Assembly (NCBI RefSeq): GCF_000422865.1
Contig: NZ_AUGW01000015.1
Coordinates: forward strand, 48,097 to 112,096
DNA length: 64,000 nt
Reading direction: 5' to 3'
Origin: Oceanospirillum maris DSM 6286
GTDB lineage: Bacteria; Pseudomonadota; Gammaproteobacteria; Pseudomonadales; Halomonadaceae
The notes beneath the pieces were generated by a model. That model did not search any database and was not told the origin of the DNA. It saw only the letters and a program-made list of their open reading frames with translations. The position numbers and the translations under genes were made by a program. Positions 1 to 8,913 of this stretch are shown here, in pieces; position 1 is the stretch's first letter, and each line of letters opens with the position of its first letter.

Positions 1-1218
1 GAAGAAGTCACCGGTTATGACAAAATATCCCTGCAACCAAACTCCGGGGCATCTGGTGAATACGCAGGCTTGCTTGCCATCCGCAAATATCAAGAGTCCA
101 TCGGTGAAGGCCATCGTAATATCTGCCTGATCCCTTCTTCGGCCCATGGTACTAACCCAGCATCAGCGGCGATGATGGGTATGAAAATCATCGTGACTAA
201 ATGCGATGAGAAAGGCAATGTCGATATAGCTGATCTGGCTGAAAAAGCAGAATTGCACGCCGACAACTTATCGGCCTTGATGGTCACGTACCCATCAACC
301 CACGGTGTTTACGAAGAAGATATCGTAGAGATCTGTGCCACCATCCATAAATTTGGCGGTCAGGTTTATATGGATGGCGCGAATATGAATGCGCAAGTTG
401 GTATAGCCAAGCCGGGGCATATTGGTTCTGATGTATCTCACCTTAACCTACATAAAACCTTTGCCATTCCACACGGCGGCGGCGGCCCAGGCATGGGGCC
501 CATCGGCGTAAAAGCACACTTAGCACCTTTCCTATCCAACCACAGCGTTAGTAGTGTTGAAGGCTGTGAAGGCGAAGGCATCGGCGCAGTTTCTGCAGCA
601 CCTTACGGTTCTGCTGCGATTTTGCCGATCACCTGGATGTACAACCGTATGCTGGGTAAAGATGGCCTGCAACGCTCCACAGAAGTCGCGATTCTGAACG
701 CTAACTACGTGGCAGAGAAACTATCCGCACACTACCCGATTCTGTTCCGTGGCCGTAACAACAAAGTTGCCCACGAATGCATCATCGATATTCGCCCAAT
801 CAAAGCGGAATCTGGCATCTCAGAAGAAGACATCGCCAAGCGCCTGATGGACTACGGCTTCCACGCCCCAACCATGTCCTTCCCAGTAGCCGGAACCTTG
901 ATGATCGAACCGACCGAATCTGAGTCACAGGTAGAGCTGGATCGCTTTATTGAAGCCATGATAAAAATCAAAGCAGAAGTGGCAAAAGTTCAGAGCGGCG
1001 AATGGCCATTGGAGAACAACCCACTGGTAAACGCCCCTCACTCACAGGTTGACCTGATTGAAGAGTGGGATCGTCCATACAGCCGTGAAGAAGCCGTATT
1101 CCCAAGCGCCCACACCCGCGCCAGCAAGTTCTGGCCAGCGGTAAACCGCGTCGATAATGTTTACGGCGACCGTAACTTTATTTGCTCCTGCCCGGGCATT
1201 GAAAACTACGAAGACTAA
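1..1218 (+). CDS. gcvP: Glycine dehydrogenase (decarboxylating), P protein, C-terminal part
   Basis: This is the 3' end of the P protein of the glycine cleavage system, the PLP enzyme that decarboxylates glycine and passes the aminomethyl group to lipoyl-GcvH. The frame is open from base 1 and the visible protein begins [20 protein letters not shown], so the gene is cut by the window edge and about 405 of the usual 950 or so residues are seen. The PLP-lysine region [20 protein letters not shown] is intact and the C-terminus is the normal one for the family. No other gcv gene lies downstream; a REP-type repeat follows the stop at once. The family assignment is secure. Confidence 0.97.
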   Translation, partial: EEVTGYDKISLQPNSGASGEYAGLLAIRKYQESIGEGHRNICLIPSSAHGTNPASAAMMGMKIIVTKCDEKGNVDIADLAEKAELHADNLSALMVTYPSTHGVYEEDIVEICATIHKFGGQVYMDGANMNAQVGIAKPGHIGSDVSHLNLHKTFAIPHGGGGPGMGPIGVKAHLAPFLSNHSVSSVEGCEGEGIGAVSAAPYGSAAILPITWMYNRMLGKDGLQRSTEVAILNANYVAEKLSAHYPILFRGRNNKVAHECIIDIRPIKAESGISEEDIAKRLMDYGFHAPTMSFPVAGTLMIEPTESESQVELDRFIEAMIKIKAEVAKVQSGEWPLENNPLVNAPHSQVDLIEEWDRPYSREEAVFPSAHTRASKFWPAVNRVDNVYGDRNFICSCPGIENYED

Positions 1219-1247
1219 ACATCTGAGTGGGTTTTAAGCCTGAGGAG

Positions 1248-1315
1248 ACTCGTTCCCACGCTCCGCGTGGGAATGCATACAGGACTTCAAGCTACCACGC
1301 AGAGCGTGGGAGCTA
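1248..1315. repeat. REP-like palindrome pair
   Basis: Two head-to-head copies of a short palindromic repeat lie here. The first contains TTCCCACGCTCCGCGTGGGA and the second CCACGCAGAGCGTGG. The same motif recurs at 2081, 2207 and 2813, around a REP-associated transposase gene. The distal copy touches the stop codon of the RES-domain gene and may also act as a transcription-stop hairpin between converging gcvP and that gene. Confidence 0.8.
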
Positions 1316-2068
1316 GCGGTAACGTTGTAGACTAGATATAAGCTTTGTAGCAATTATTTGTTTTTCTATTTTCCAAACACTACAGTTCACGGGATCAGCA
1401 GAATCAAGATCGAATAACACATAATTTACCCCACCTTTGTCTGAACCATCATGTGACAAAAACTGAGACTGATAGCACAAACCATCAAATCCGATAGACT
1501 TTATATACTCTGCTATAACCTGTGTAGGTAGATACTCTCGTCTCTGGTCTCGCTGCGAATACGGTTTGGAAAACTGCTGACTTATATATCTCAGTAGGTA
1601 TAGGTTATCTTCTTTACCCACTCCTAATTCAGAATCTTGATTAAATAACTCAACCATCACATGTGTGCCATCCTGATAAGATAAACGAGCAAAATCAAAA
1701 ATTCTTAAGTCTTTTTTTATATTAAACTCCGCTACAGTTACAGGTTCAGATAGGCTTGGCCTGACTTCTGCTATAGCAGTATCGACTGTACTTGCAAGAT
1801 AAAGCATATTGATATTGTATGCGTTCGCGCGCCCTTCAGAACCAAGATTTTTAATCGGCTTCATGCCCCCTTTTTCAATTGGCTCTAAACTCTTTTCACA
1901 CACCCTAGCTCGATAAACCTGAGACCCTTTATCAAGAATATGCTCTGCACTTCGGGAAATAAATTCAATCCATTTTAAAAAATTATTTGACCTATCAGAT
2001 AAAAACAACCGATTACGACTCTTTACCTCATCAGAAAAATAAATAAAGTCTTCTTTTGTCATATCCAT
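1313..2068 (-). CDS. RES-domain protein (putative NAD+-consuming toxin)
   Basis: A 251-residue protein with a RES domain, named for conserved Arg, Glu and Ser. Visible blocks are VYRARVCE near the N-terminal third, DTAIAEVRPSLSEPVTVAEF in the middle, then VIAEYIKSIGFDGLCYQSQF and GGVNYVLFD. Characterised RES toxins are NAD+ phosphorylases or ADP-ribosyltransferases, normally paired with an Xre-type antitoxin. No antitoxin gene adjoins this copy, so either it is orphaned or it acts outside a classical toxin-antitoxin pair. I chose the ATG at 2068 (MDMTKED), which has GAGGG just upstream; a longer GTG start would lie inside the flanking REP palindrome. REP elements on both sides suggest the gene arrived as, or sits in, a mobile patch. 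Activity is inferred from the family only. Confidence 0.8.
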   Translation of the reverse strand: MDMTKEDFIYFSDEVKSRNRLFLSDRSNNFLKWIEFISRSAEHILDKGSQVYRARVCEKSLEPIEKGGMKPIKNLGSEGRANAYNINMLYLASTVDTAIAEVRPSLSEPVTVAEFNIKKDLRIFDFARLSYQDGTHVMVELFNQDSELGVGKEDNLYLLRYISQQFSKPYSQRDQRREYLPTQVIAEYIKSIGFDGLCYQSQFLSHDGSDKGGVNYVLFDLDSADPVNCSVWKIEKQIIATKLISSLQRYR

Positions 2069-2080
2069 AACTGTCCCTCG

Positions 2081-2107
2081 GGCTACCACGCGGAGCGTGG
2101 GAGCCAG
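2081..2107. repeat. REP-like palindrome
   Basis: A single copy containing CCACGCGGAGCGTGG, placed just upstream of the RES-domain gene start. It matches the palindromes at 1248, 2207 and 2813. Confidence 0.75.
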
Positions 2108-2206
2108 TTGTGTTTATGTGTTAATCGTTGCCCCGTTTTCATCAGAAAAGAACCTGGTGAAGTGATGGTTATTTATCTGTGCATTTTACGCACTAAAGAA
2201 GAACCT

Positions 2207-2243
2207 CGACTCGTTCCCACGCTCCGCGTGGTAATGCATACCG
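2207..2243. repeat. REP-like palindrome at the 3' end of the RAYT gene
   Basis: This copy contains TTCCCACGCTCCGCGTGG, followed by AATGCATACC as in the first copy near 1270. It abuts the stop codon of the RAYT gene. With the inverted copy at 2813 it brackets the transposase, the usual layout of a RAYT with its cognate REP sequences. Confidence 0.8.
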
Positions 2244-2245
2244 GT

Positions 2246-2776
2246 CTACCAATACTGCTCAATCTTCAACAATCCCTCGATCCCCTGATAATCCCGTGCG
2301 CTGGAATAGCGCCAGTGTTCCGCACAATCCACAAAACCGCGCTCAACAGGGTTCTGATGCACATACTGAATCTTCTGCACCATCATCGCTTCACCCTGAA
2401 TCAACTCAGGATGCACTCCTTCCTGCCAGAACTGAAAATCCCGATCTGCTTTATGCGCCTTTTTATAAAATGCCAACTGATCAAGAATCGTTTTAACCCG
2501 CTTCTCCTGTAGATAGTTAATAAGCTGACGAGCGGTATAAGATTTAAAACGCGCAATATCTTTATCCAGTTGCGGACTTTGAGCGACAAGATGCAGGTGA
2601 TTCTCCAAAATCACATAGGCATAGACTTTTAAGCCATCTCCCTGAAGAAACCGAAGCGAGTCTAAGAGAATATTGATCGTATCCGGTCTGGTAAAAATCG
2701 GAATCCAATGTAGAACCGTTAGAGTCAGGAAATGAGGTTCAGTGGGAGATAAGAACTGATAACGGCTTCTGCCCAT
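2246..2776 (-). CDS. REP-associated tyrosine transposase (RAYT, TnpA_REP family)
   Basis: A 176-residue Y1/HUH-type transposase of the IS200/IS605-related group that is tied to REP palindromes. The HUH signature is visible as VILENHLHLVAQS around residues 56-68. A tyrosine-containing segment FKSYTARQLINYLQ follows, and the C-terminal block QYVHQNPVERGFV...WRYSSARDY is typical of RAYTs. The start ATG has AAGGA about eight bases upstream. Oppositely oriented REP copies flank the gene at 2207 and 2813, as expected if this enzyme mobilises or maintains them. The gene appears full length. Which tyrosine is catalytic is inferred. Confidence 0.88.
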   Translation of the reverse strand: MGRSRYQFLSPTEPHFLTLTVLHWIPIFTRPDTINILLDSLRFLQGDGLKVYAYVILENHLHLVAQSPQLDKDIARFKSYTARQLINYLQEKRVKTILDQLAFYKKAHKADRDFQFWQEGVHPELIQGEAMMVQKIQYVHQNPVERGFVDCAEHWRYSSARDYQGIEGLLKIEQYW

Positions 2777-2812
2777 GGTGAAATCCTTTTCGGGGAGAAT
2801 GAGAGTCCATTA

Positions 2813-2839
2813 GGTTACCACGCAGAGCGTGGGAACCAG
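2813..2839. repeat. REP-like palindrome upstream of the RAYT gene
   Basis: This copy contains CCACGCAGAGCGTGGGAACC, inverted relative to the copy at 2207. The two together bracket the RAYT gene. Confidence 0.8.
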
Positions 2840-2879
2840 ATTTATTCCTGAGTTTGTCCAGATTTATTCCTGAGTTTGT
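2836..2879. repeat. Perfect 22-bp tandem duplication
   Basis: Two identical adjacent 22-bp units, each starting CCAGATTTATTCCTG and ending AGTTTGT, follow the last REP copy directly. The first unit shares its first bases with the REP end. It could be a duplication made at a REP or transposition boundary. Confidence 0.85.
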
Positions 2880-3213
2880 ACAGAATTCAGCTACTAACAC
2901 AGGGCGTGGCAGCCACGTTGAAACTGTGACACTCATAATTAATCCTACCAAAATCAGCCACCTGATCCAGACTCAAAGCAGGGGTGAAATTACGAAGGAT
3001 CACATCATGACCCACTCTCAGCGCCTATCCGTGTTGACTCAGCAGACAAGACGACTTAATGTACGCTCTTTTTGTAGCGGGCCAGAGACAAACAAGCTTA
3101 ACATGCCTGATTCATAGATATTTATCCCTCTATCGCGAAGAAAAGCAGTGCATTTTTTCGCTAATCTCAACAAAGCTAGGCCGCTTAAGAGTATATTATT
3201 TTCAGGAATCTCA
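2880..3213. other. Non-coding stretch upstream of metN
   Basis: Only weak short reading frames occur here, without convincing ribosome sites. The region should hold the promoter of the methionine transport operon. I looked for a SAM riboswitch and for clear AGACGTCT-type Met boxes and saw neither; one partial match, AGACGACT, lies near 3050. Confidence 0.4.
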
Positions 3214-4248
3214 ATGATTGAAATTAGAAGTTTAAATAAGGTATTTCATCAGGGAAAGCGCGCTATAAAAGCCCTTGATGATATTAACCTTAGCGTCTCT
3301 GAAGGGGCGATTTACGGTGTCATTGGGTCTTCGGGGGCAGGAAAAAGTACGCTTATTCGTTGCGTCAATCTATTGGAGCGTCCTACAGAAGGCAGCGTTG
3401 TGGTTGACGGCGTTGATCTCAACACGCTTTCCAGTAACCAGCTGACCTTAACACGTCGTAAAATAGGCATGATCTTTCAACACTTTAACCTGCTGGCGTC
3501 GCGCAATGTCTTTGATAATATCGGCCTGCCGCTAGAGTTAGCCGGTGTCAGTAAGCAAGCCATTAAAACCAAAGTAGACAGTCTGCTAGAACTCGTCGGT
3601 TTAAGTGATAAAAAAGAGAGCTACCCTACCAATTTAAGTGGTGGACAAAAGCAGCGTGTCGCGATTGCCCGTGCCCTGGCATCAGATCCTAAAGTTCTGC
3701 TGTGCGATGAAGCAACAAGTGCTCTTGATCCAGCCACGACCCAATCTATTCTTGAGCTGTTACGCAAGATCAATAAAGAGTTCAATCTGACAATTTTACT
3801 TATCACCCACGAGATGGCCGTTGTTAAAAGCATCTGCTCTCATGTGGCAATCATTGGCGATGGCAAACTTGTCGAGCAAGGTGCCGTAGGCGATATTTTT
3901 GCCCACCCTAAGACGGAGCTTGCCCGTCAGTTTATTCGCTCAACATTAGACCTTTCTATTCCTGCAGATTATTCAGCTCGCTTGTCTGACACCGAGACTG
4001 AAAACAGCCACCCCCTGGTGCGCTTGGAGTTTACTGGTGCGTCGGTTGATGCTCCCATTATCAGTCAGGTCGCCAGAGAGTTTAATCTTGATATCAGCAT
4101 TCTTAGCTCCAATATGGATTATGTCGGTGGTATTAAGTTTGGCCTAATGCTGGCAGAGTTTTTTGGCACGCCGGAGTCCACAGAGCAAGCGATCATTTTC
4201 CTGAAAGAGAACAAAATTGAAGTAGAGGTGCTCGGCTATGTCGCTTGA
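3214..4248 (+). CDS. metN: Methionine ABC transporter, ATP-binding protein
   Basis: A 344-residue ATPase of the D/L-methionine importer MetNIQ. Walker A is GSSGAGKST at residues 38-46, the signature is LSGGQKQR, and Walker B with D-loop reads [11 protein letters not shown]. The last 75 or so residues form the NIL (ACT-like) domain, through which methionine inhibits transport in known MetN proteins. An ATG at residue 23 of the longer frame, with AGGAA upstream, gives the usual family length. The gene overlaps metI by 11 bases, so the two are translationally coupled. Confidence 0.96.
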   Translation: MIEIRSLNKVFHQGKRAIKALDDINLSVSEGAIYGVIGSSGAGKSTLIRCVNLLERPTEGSVVVDGVDLNTLSSNQLTLTRRKIGMIFQHFNLLASRNVFDNIGLPLELAGVSKQAIKTKVDSLLELVGLSDKKESYPTNLSGGQKQRVAIARALASDPKVLLCDEATSALDPATTQSILELLRKINKEFNLTILLITHEMAVVKSICSHVAIIGDGKLVEQGAVGDIFAHPKTELARQFIRSTLDLSIPADYSARLSDTETENSHPLVRLEFTGASVDAPIISQVAREFNLDISILSSNMDYVGGIKFGLMLAEFFGTPESTEQAIIFLKENKIEVEVLGYVA

Positions 4249-4924
4249 TATGCTGCTTGAATGGTGGGTTAACAACGACCGTCTCATCGACCTGCTTATA
4301 ACCGCACTGGGGCAAACGCTTGCGATGGTTGCTATCGCAGGTTTGATCGGTTTTATCTTTGGTATCCCTTTAGGTGTCTTGCTTCATCTAACAAAAGAAA
4401 CAGGGTTATTAGCTAATAAAGCGACCAACAAAGTTTTAGGGACTTTGATTAATATTGGTCGTTCGATTCCATTTATTATTTTACTAGTCGCTATAATTCC
4501 TTTTACACGCATCATTGTAGGCAGCTCTATCGGTACTGCAGCGGCTATTGTACCGCTGACCATAGCGGCGATCCCTTTTATTGCCCGGCTTGTGGAAGGT
4601 GCTTTATTAGAAGTTCCCGCAGGATTAGTTGAAGCCGCCCAAGCGATGGGCGCTAAACCCAGACAGATCATCTTAAAAGTGCTTCTGCCAGAAGCATTAC
4701 CCGGCATTATAAACTCAGCAACCATTACACTTGTCACCCTGGTGGGTTATTCCGCTATGGCAGGTACTGTTGGCGGCGGTGGTTTAGGTGATGTGGGGAT
4801 TCGTTATGGTTACCAGCGTTTTGATGCTGTCGTTATGATGATCACAATCGTTATTCTGGTTGTACTGGTACAAGCTATTCAATCATTGGGTGATTATTTA
4901 GTGAAACGTGTTGATCACCGCTAA
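4238..4924 (+). CDS. metI: Methionine ABC transporter, permease
   Basis: A 228-residue inner-membrane permease with five or so hydrophobic segments. The coupling (EAA) loop for MetN is seen as [24 protein letters not shown], roughly residues 128-151. It pairs with MetN and the lipoprotein MetQ in methionine import. The start ATG lies inside the end of metN, and metQ follows after about 90 bases. Confidence 0.96.
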   Translation: MSLDMLLEWWVNNDRLIDLLITALGQTLAMVAIAGLIGFIFGIPLGVLLHLTKETGLLANKATNKVLGTLINIGRSIPFIILLVAIIPFTRIIVGSSIGTAAAIVPLTIAAIPFIARLVEGALLEVPAGLVEAAQAMGAKPRQIILKVLLPEALPGIINSATITLVTLVGYSAMAGTVGGGGLGDVGIRYGYQRFDAVVMMITIVILVVLVQAIQSLGDYLVKRVDHR

Positions 4925-5014
4925 TATTAAATATAATCAAATAATCAGAGCGTATTTGCCAATAGCTACATTCTAAACAGATGTTTGGCAGATATCTTTG
5001 ATATAGGAGTAAAT

Positions 5015-5830
5015 ATGCTGAGTAAAATTAAAAGTCTTCTTACCGTCACGGGTCTAACCTTAACCGTATTGCTTGCCGGTTGTAATGACAAAGATACTGA
5101 AGTGGACATGAGCAAGGTTAAGGTTGGCGTAATAGCAGGCTCTGAAGCCCAAGTGGCAGAAGCTGCGGCTAAAGTTGCCAAAGAAAAATACAATTTAGAT
5201 GTTGAACTGATCATCTTTTCTGATTACGTAACACCCAATGCAGCATTAGAAGAAGGTTCTATTGATGCTAACGCCTTCCAGCATAAGCCTTATCTTGACC
5301 AGCAAATAAAAGACCGAGGCTACCAGTTTGCCATCGCAGGAAACTCCTTTGTTTACCCTATTGCAGGTTATTCCAATAAAGTGACATCCATCGATGAGCT
5401 TAGTGAAGGTGACCAGATCGCTGTCCCTAATGACCCAACAAACTTAGCTCGTTCTCTATTGCTACTTGAGCAGCAAGGGCTGATTCAGCTAAAAGAAGGT
5501 GCCGGTCTAACAGCAACAGTATTGGATATTGTCAGCAGCCCTAAAAACTTAGAAATTGTTGAGCTTGAAGCACCACAATTGGTTCGCTCTTTAGATGATG
5601 TGACACTTGCCGTTATCAATACAACCTATGCAAGTAATATCAATTTGTCGCCAGAGAAAGATGGTGTCTTTGTAGAAGATAAAAATTCACCTTATGTGAA
5701 CTTAATTGTCGCACGCAAAGACAATGTTAATGCAGAGAATGTACAAAAATTCGTTCAGGCATATCAGTCTGAAGAAGTGTACCAAGTGGCGATGGACGAG
5801 TTTAAAGATGGTGTTGTTAAAGGCTGGTAG
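5015..5830 (+). CDS. metQ: Methionine-binding lipoprotein MetQ, first copy
   Basis: A 271-residue substrate-binding lipoprotein (NlpA family) feeding MetNI. The N-terminus MLSKIKSLLTVTGLTLTVLL leads to the lipobox LAGC, so the mature protein is lipid-anchored at the periplasm. The family blocks FSDYVTPNAALEEGSIDANAFQH and VPNDPTNLARSLLLLE are present. I chose the ATG with AGGAG seven bases upstream; a longer TTG start would destroy the signal peptide. A second paralogue follows directly, which is unusual for a single MetNI pair. Confidence 0.94.
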   Translation: MLSKIKSLLTVTGLTLTVLLAGCNDKDTEVDMSKVKVGVIAGSEAQVAEAAAKVAKEKYNLDVELIIFSDYVTPNAALEEGSIDANAFQHKPYLDQQIKDRGYQFAIAGNSFVYPIAGYSNKVTSIDELSEGDQIAVPNDPTNLARSLLLLEQQGLIQLKEGAGLTATVLDIVSSPKNLEIVELEAPQLVRSLDDVTLAVINTTYASNINLSPEKDGVFVEDKNSPYVNLIVARKDNVNAENVQKFVQAYQSEEVYQVAMDEFKDGVVKGW

Positions 5831-5924
5831 TAGCGAGTAGTAAACAGCCTGGCTAATAAACATACTCCTATTCAGACAACATCACCCTTATTCATATAGC
5901 TCTACCATTGACAAGGAAACAAAC

Positions 5925-6725
5925 ATGCTAAGTAAAAAAATTGTAAAACTATTATGCACACTGCCCTTATTATTAGGGTTAGCGGCATGCAATAATGATG
6001 ACGCTAAAACGATAAAAATTGGTGCCACCGTTGGCCCCCATGCTGAAGTAGTAGAAGCTGTTGCGGTAGAAGCAGAAAAGCAGGGATTGAATGTTGAAGT
6101 TGTTATCTTTTCTGACTACATCACGCCCAATGCGGCATTAGCCGATGGCAGTCTGGATATGAACAGCTATCAGCACCAGCCGTTCCTCGATAACTTCAAT
6201 ACCAATAGCGAACAGAAGCTGGTATCGGTGGGTCAGTCTATCCTGATGCGCATGGGGATTTATTCATCTAAATACCAGTCCATTGCAGATCTACCTGATC
6301 AGGCCCGTATCTCTATTCCGAATGACCCAACCAATGGTAGCCGAGCATTAATTCTACTCGCTGATGCAGGGTTGATTACCCTCAACGAAAATACTGCTGC
6401 TAAAGCGACACCTTATGATATCGCTGAAAACCCAAAGCAGTTTGAGTTTGTAGAAGTTGAAGCGGCACAGCTACCGCGTACTTTAGATGATGTTGACGCA
6501 TCGGTTATCACCATGAATTACGTGATGTCTTCCGGCTTAAACCCTGCTGAACAGGGCATCTACCTAGAGTCAGAAGATGCTAAGTTCGCCGTTATGCAAA
6601 TTGCGGCTCGCGCGGAAGACAAAGACAATGAAACCTACAAAAAAGTTGTCGAGATTTTCCAATCACAAGCGATCCAGGACTTTGTAAGCAAAACCTACAA
6701 AGGCACCATCGAAGTAGCGCGCTAA
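5925..6725 (+). CDS. Methionine-binding lipoprotein MetQ, second copy
   Basis: A 266-residue NlpA/MetQ-family lipoprotein with lipobox LAAC after a short signal peptide. It keeps FSDYITPNAALADGSLDMNSYQH and SIPNDPTNGSRALILLADAG, so it is clearly related to the copy just upstream, but elsewhere it has diverged widely. AAGGAA lies before the ATG. Two binding proteins with one permease/ATPase pair suggest widened substrate range, for example D- versus L-methionine or oxidised forms; that part is inference. A strong hairpin follows and probably ends the operon. Confidence 0.92.
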   Translation: MLSKKIVKLLCTLPLLLGLAACNNDDAKTIKIGATVGPHAEVVEAVAVEAEKQGLNVEVVIFSDYITPNAALADGSLDMNSYQHQPFLDNFNTNSEQKLVSVGQSILMRMGIYSSKYQSIADLPDQARISIPNDPTNGSRALILLADAGLITLNENTAAKATPYDIAENPKQFEFVEVEAAQLPRTLDDVDASVITMNYVMSSGLNPAEQGIYLESEDAKFAVMQIAARAEDKDNETYKKVVEIFQSQAIQDFVSKTYKGTIEVAR

Positions 6726-6755
6726 TCCATATCAAGTCAAACCGGCTCATTCGAT

Positions 6756-6790
6756 AATGCCCAGCCTATAACGTTTATAGACTGGGCATT
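6756..6790. terminator. Hairpin closing the metNIQQ operon
   Basis: The outer arms AATGCCCAG and CTGGGCATT are exactly complementary, and the inner arms CTATAA and TTATAG close a three-base loop. There is no T-run, so it may instead be a processing or bidirectional stop hairpin between converging genes. Confidence 0.7.
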
Positions 6791-6888
6791 AAACCCTTCC
6801 TTACCGCGAAAAACCGAAACCAATTAACCAAAAAATGAGGCAGTGATTGCAAGAACGTCTAAGTAACCTCCTGGGTCAGTCGTTTAAC

Positions 6889-7350
6889 TTATAGCCAGCG
6901 CCTTACTTGTAAGCAATAACCATCAAATTGTTTAGGGAATTTCTCTCTCAGGATGCGTTCTTCCGGTTTAATTTGGAAAACGGTGATGTAGGCGATAAAC
7001 AAGGGTAAATCAATCACCACGGCGGATGATCCCCAATAACAACCCCAAGCCATTAACAGGCAGGCTAGCCCGATATACATAGGGTTACGGGTAAAGCGAT
7101 AGATGCCCGTTGTCACCAACACACTCGCTTTTTTGGGTGCTAAAGGATTGATGGTGGTATGGGCTTTATGGAAACCATAAAGCCCTGCTAGGTCAAAACT
7201 AATACCGATACCTGCAAAAATACAGGCCAAGATTAGACGACCATTTTCACCCAAGGGTAAAGAGGGAAAAACCGGAGCCGCAAGATAGATCGCTACGGCC
7301 AAAAATAAGGCAACCACCGGTGGGGGTACTTTCAGTTCTAGCCAATGCAT
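6889..7350 (-). CDS. Isoprenylcysteine carboxyl methyltransferase-like membrane protein
   Basis: A 153-residue integral membrane protein of the ICMT/PEMT-like family. The family core LVTTGIYRFTRNPMYIGLA (about residues 82-100) and the C-terminal EERILREKFPKQFDGYCLQVRRW are both visible. Relatives are SAM-dependent membrane methyltransferases, but bacterial members of this short class mostly lack a known substrate. Four or so hydrophobic segments are seen. It follows the ABC ATPase gene by 21 bases on the same strand and is probably co-transcribed. The family is clear, the reaction unknown. Confidence 0.85.
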   Translation of the reverse strand: MHWLELKVPPPVVALFLAVAIYLAAPVFPSLPLGENGRLILACIFAGIGISFDLAGLYGFHKAHTTINPLAPKKASVLVTTGIYRFTRNPMYIGLACLLMAWGCYWGSSAVVIDLPLFIAYITVFQIKPEERILREKFPKQFDGYCLQVRRWL

Positions 7351-7371
7351 AGCAATCTCTTATCCGTTAGG

Positions 7372-8160
7372 TTATCCAGGGTAAACCTGATAAAAGCCAT
7401 CCTGCATCATAAGTTTTAATTTAATGCCGTACAGCTCACTAAGGTTTTCTGCTGTTAGCAGATCAGCTTTACTACCATCGGCAATAATCTGCCCTGCTTT
7501 CATAAAGATAATACGTTCAATCTCCGGCACAATTTCCTGTACGTGGTGGGTGGCGATCAGAAGATTTGTCCCCTGCTGTACCAGTTCACGCATAATGGCA
7601 ACCAACTCAAAAGAAGCCTGCAAGTCTAGGCTATTGGTTGGTTCATCAAAGATTAGAGTGGAAGGCTTATGAATTAAAGCCCGAGCCAACAGCAAACGCC
7701 GTTGCTGACCGGTAGATAGCCGCTGAAACATCGTATCTCTGAGATAATCTAAATTTAGCGCCTCGATCACTTCATCCACCCGTTGCTGCTGGGCGTCGTC
7801 AAGCGTTAGATGGCTGTGCACGCCAATCGCACCAAATAAACCAGAGGCAACCACATCTCGCCCCTTAGTGTATGGTGTGTAAAACTCTTGTAAATCTTGG
7901 GATACAACGCCAATCCACTCACGCAGCTGCATCAGGTTGATATGCTCCTGCCCTTTAATCAAGAGCTCGCTGTCTGGTTTTTGTACATGGTAAATTTCAC
8001 GGGTAAGCAATTTTAGTAATGTCGATTTACCGCAGCCATTTGGACCTAGGATAGCAACACTTTCATCAGCCTTTAAGGTTAAGTTAAAACCTTCTAATAC
8101 CTTACGTTCCCCCCTAAAAGCGGTAATATTTTTAAGCGTTGCAAGTGGCGTTGAGGACAT
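7372..8160 (-). CDS. Orphan ABC transporter ATP-binding protein
   Basis: A 262-residue ABC ATPase with Walker A GPNGCGKST (residues 39-47), Q-loop in VVSQDLQEF, signature LSTGQQRR, Walker B TLIFDEPTNSLD and switch histidine ATHH. It resembles the single-domain ModF/YlmA-like ATPases that have no partner permease, and none is encoded nearby; the only neighbour is the small methyltransferase-like membrane gene downstream. Transport may not be its role. Confidence 0.88.
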   Translation of the reverse strand: MSSTPLATLKNITAFRGERKVLEGFNLTLKADESVAILGPNGCGKSTLLKLLTREIYHVQKPDSELLIKGQEHINLMQLREWIGVVSQDLQEFYTPYTKGRDVVASGLFGAIGVHSHLTLDDAQQQRVDEVIEALNLDYLRDTMFQRLSTGQQRRLLLARALIHKPSTLIFDEPTNSLDLQASFELVAIMRELVQQGTNLLIATHHVQEIVPEIERIIFMKAGQIIADGSKADLLTAENLSELYGIKLKLMMQDGFYQVYPG

Positions 8161-8271
8161 ATTGATTTAAGCCTTATGGATGGGTTAGTTATTAATTAAC
8201 ATTATTGAATGCGTTAGTATTCAGAGCTATAAACGCCAAGCCTTGGCCAAAATATTTTTCTTTATGGCTTA

Positions 8272-8808
8272 TTACAGATCATCACCTTCAAGGGCATGTA
8301 GCAGCAGTCTAAGGCTTTGGTTTAGCGTTTTCAGAGTATTATCATCCAGTTTAGCGATCAGGTTAAGACCATTTTGAACATGATGAGGCAAAACCGTTTC
8401 AATCAGCTCAAAACCCTTATCGCTGAGTTTAACCAACTTGCTGCGGGCATCCTCAGGATTTGGTAGACGCTCAATTAGTCCTTTTTTCTCCAACTGCATC
8501 ATACGATTGGTCATAGTGCCGGATGTAACCATAAGCGTTGAGAACAGCGCCGTAGGAGCTAAACAATAGGGTGCACCGGAGCGACGCAATGTCGCCAGTA
8601 CATCAAACTCAGGCTGGTTGAGGCCATACTCCAAAAAAACCTTTTCGACCTTTGGTGATTGCAGGGCAGAGGCTCGCTTCAATCGACCTAAAACTTCCAT
8701 TGCTTTTAGTTCTAGCTCAGGCTTTTCACGCCGCCACTGACTAATGATGTGATCAACCGCATCAGGGGTTGGTGTTTTCATATTTTTATTTTTCCCTGTT
8801 TTCTTCAA
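8272..8808 (-). CDS. MarR-family transcriptional regulator
   Basis: A 178-residue winged-helix regulator. The recognition region is LTSGTMTNRMMQLEKKGLIERLP-like (here VTSGTMTNRMMQLEKKGLIE), followed by the wing PNPEDARSKLVKLSDKG. It is divergent from an EamA exporter and a nitroreductase. Perfect and imperfect TATCTTGA-type palindromes in the gap are very likely its operators, so it probably represses itself and the two plus-strand genes until a ligand (aromatic, quinone or similar) binds; the ligand is a guess. A second in-frame ATG at residue 10 is an alternative start. Confidence 0.92.
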   Translation of the reverse strand: MKKTGKNKNMKTPTPDAVDHIISQWRREKPELELKAMEVLGRLKRASALQSPKVEKVFLEYGLNQPEFDVLATLRRSGAPYCLAPTALFSTLMVTSGTMTNRMMQLEKKGLIERLPNPEDARSKLVKLSDKGFELIETVLPHHVQNGLNLIAKLDDNTLKTLNQSLRLLLHALEGDDL

Positions 8809-8823
8809 AATATTCCCACATCA

Positions 8824-8847
8824 TTTTATCTTGACTTCAAGATAAAA
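8824..8847. promoter_or_regulatory. Primary MarR operator (perfect palindrome)
   Basis: Half-site TTTTATCTTGA and its exact complement are separated by two bases, giving 11 bp of perfect symmetry. It lies about 16 bases upstream of the marR start. The TATCTTGA core is typical of MarR-family operators. Confidence 0.85.
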
Positions 8848-8864
8848 TAACATCAAGCTGAAAC

Positions 8865-8882
8865 TATCTTAACATCAAGACA
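8865..8882. promoter_or_regulatory. Secondary, imperfect MarR operator
   Basis: TATCTTAACATCAAGACA matches the primary operator core with two changes in 16 symmetric positions. It sits nearer the plus-strand exporter gene, about 32 bases from its start, where binding would block initiation. Confidence 0.7.
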
Positions 8883-8913
8883 AATTGATTTCTCCGAATT
8901 ATCGAGGAAAACC

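Noticed and set aside
2854..3117. 87-codon plus-strand frame before metN
   Set aside because: It begins inside the tandem repeat, has no ribosome site and no recognisable protein features.
2880..3213. SAM riboswitch or clear MetJ box upstream of metN
   Set aside because: No SAM-type stems and only a partial AGACGTCT match were found.
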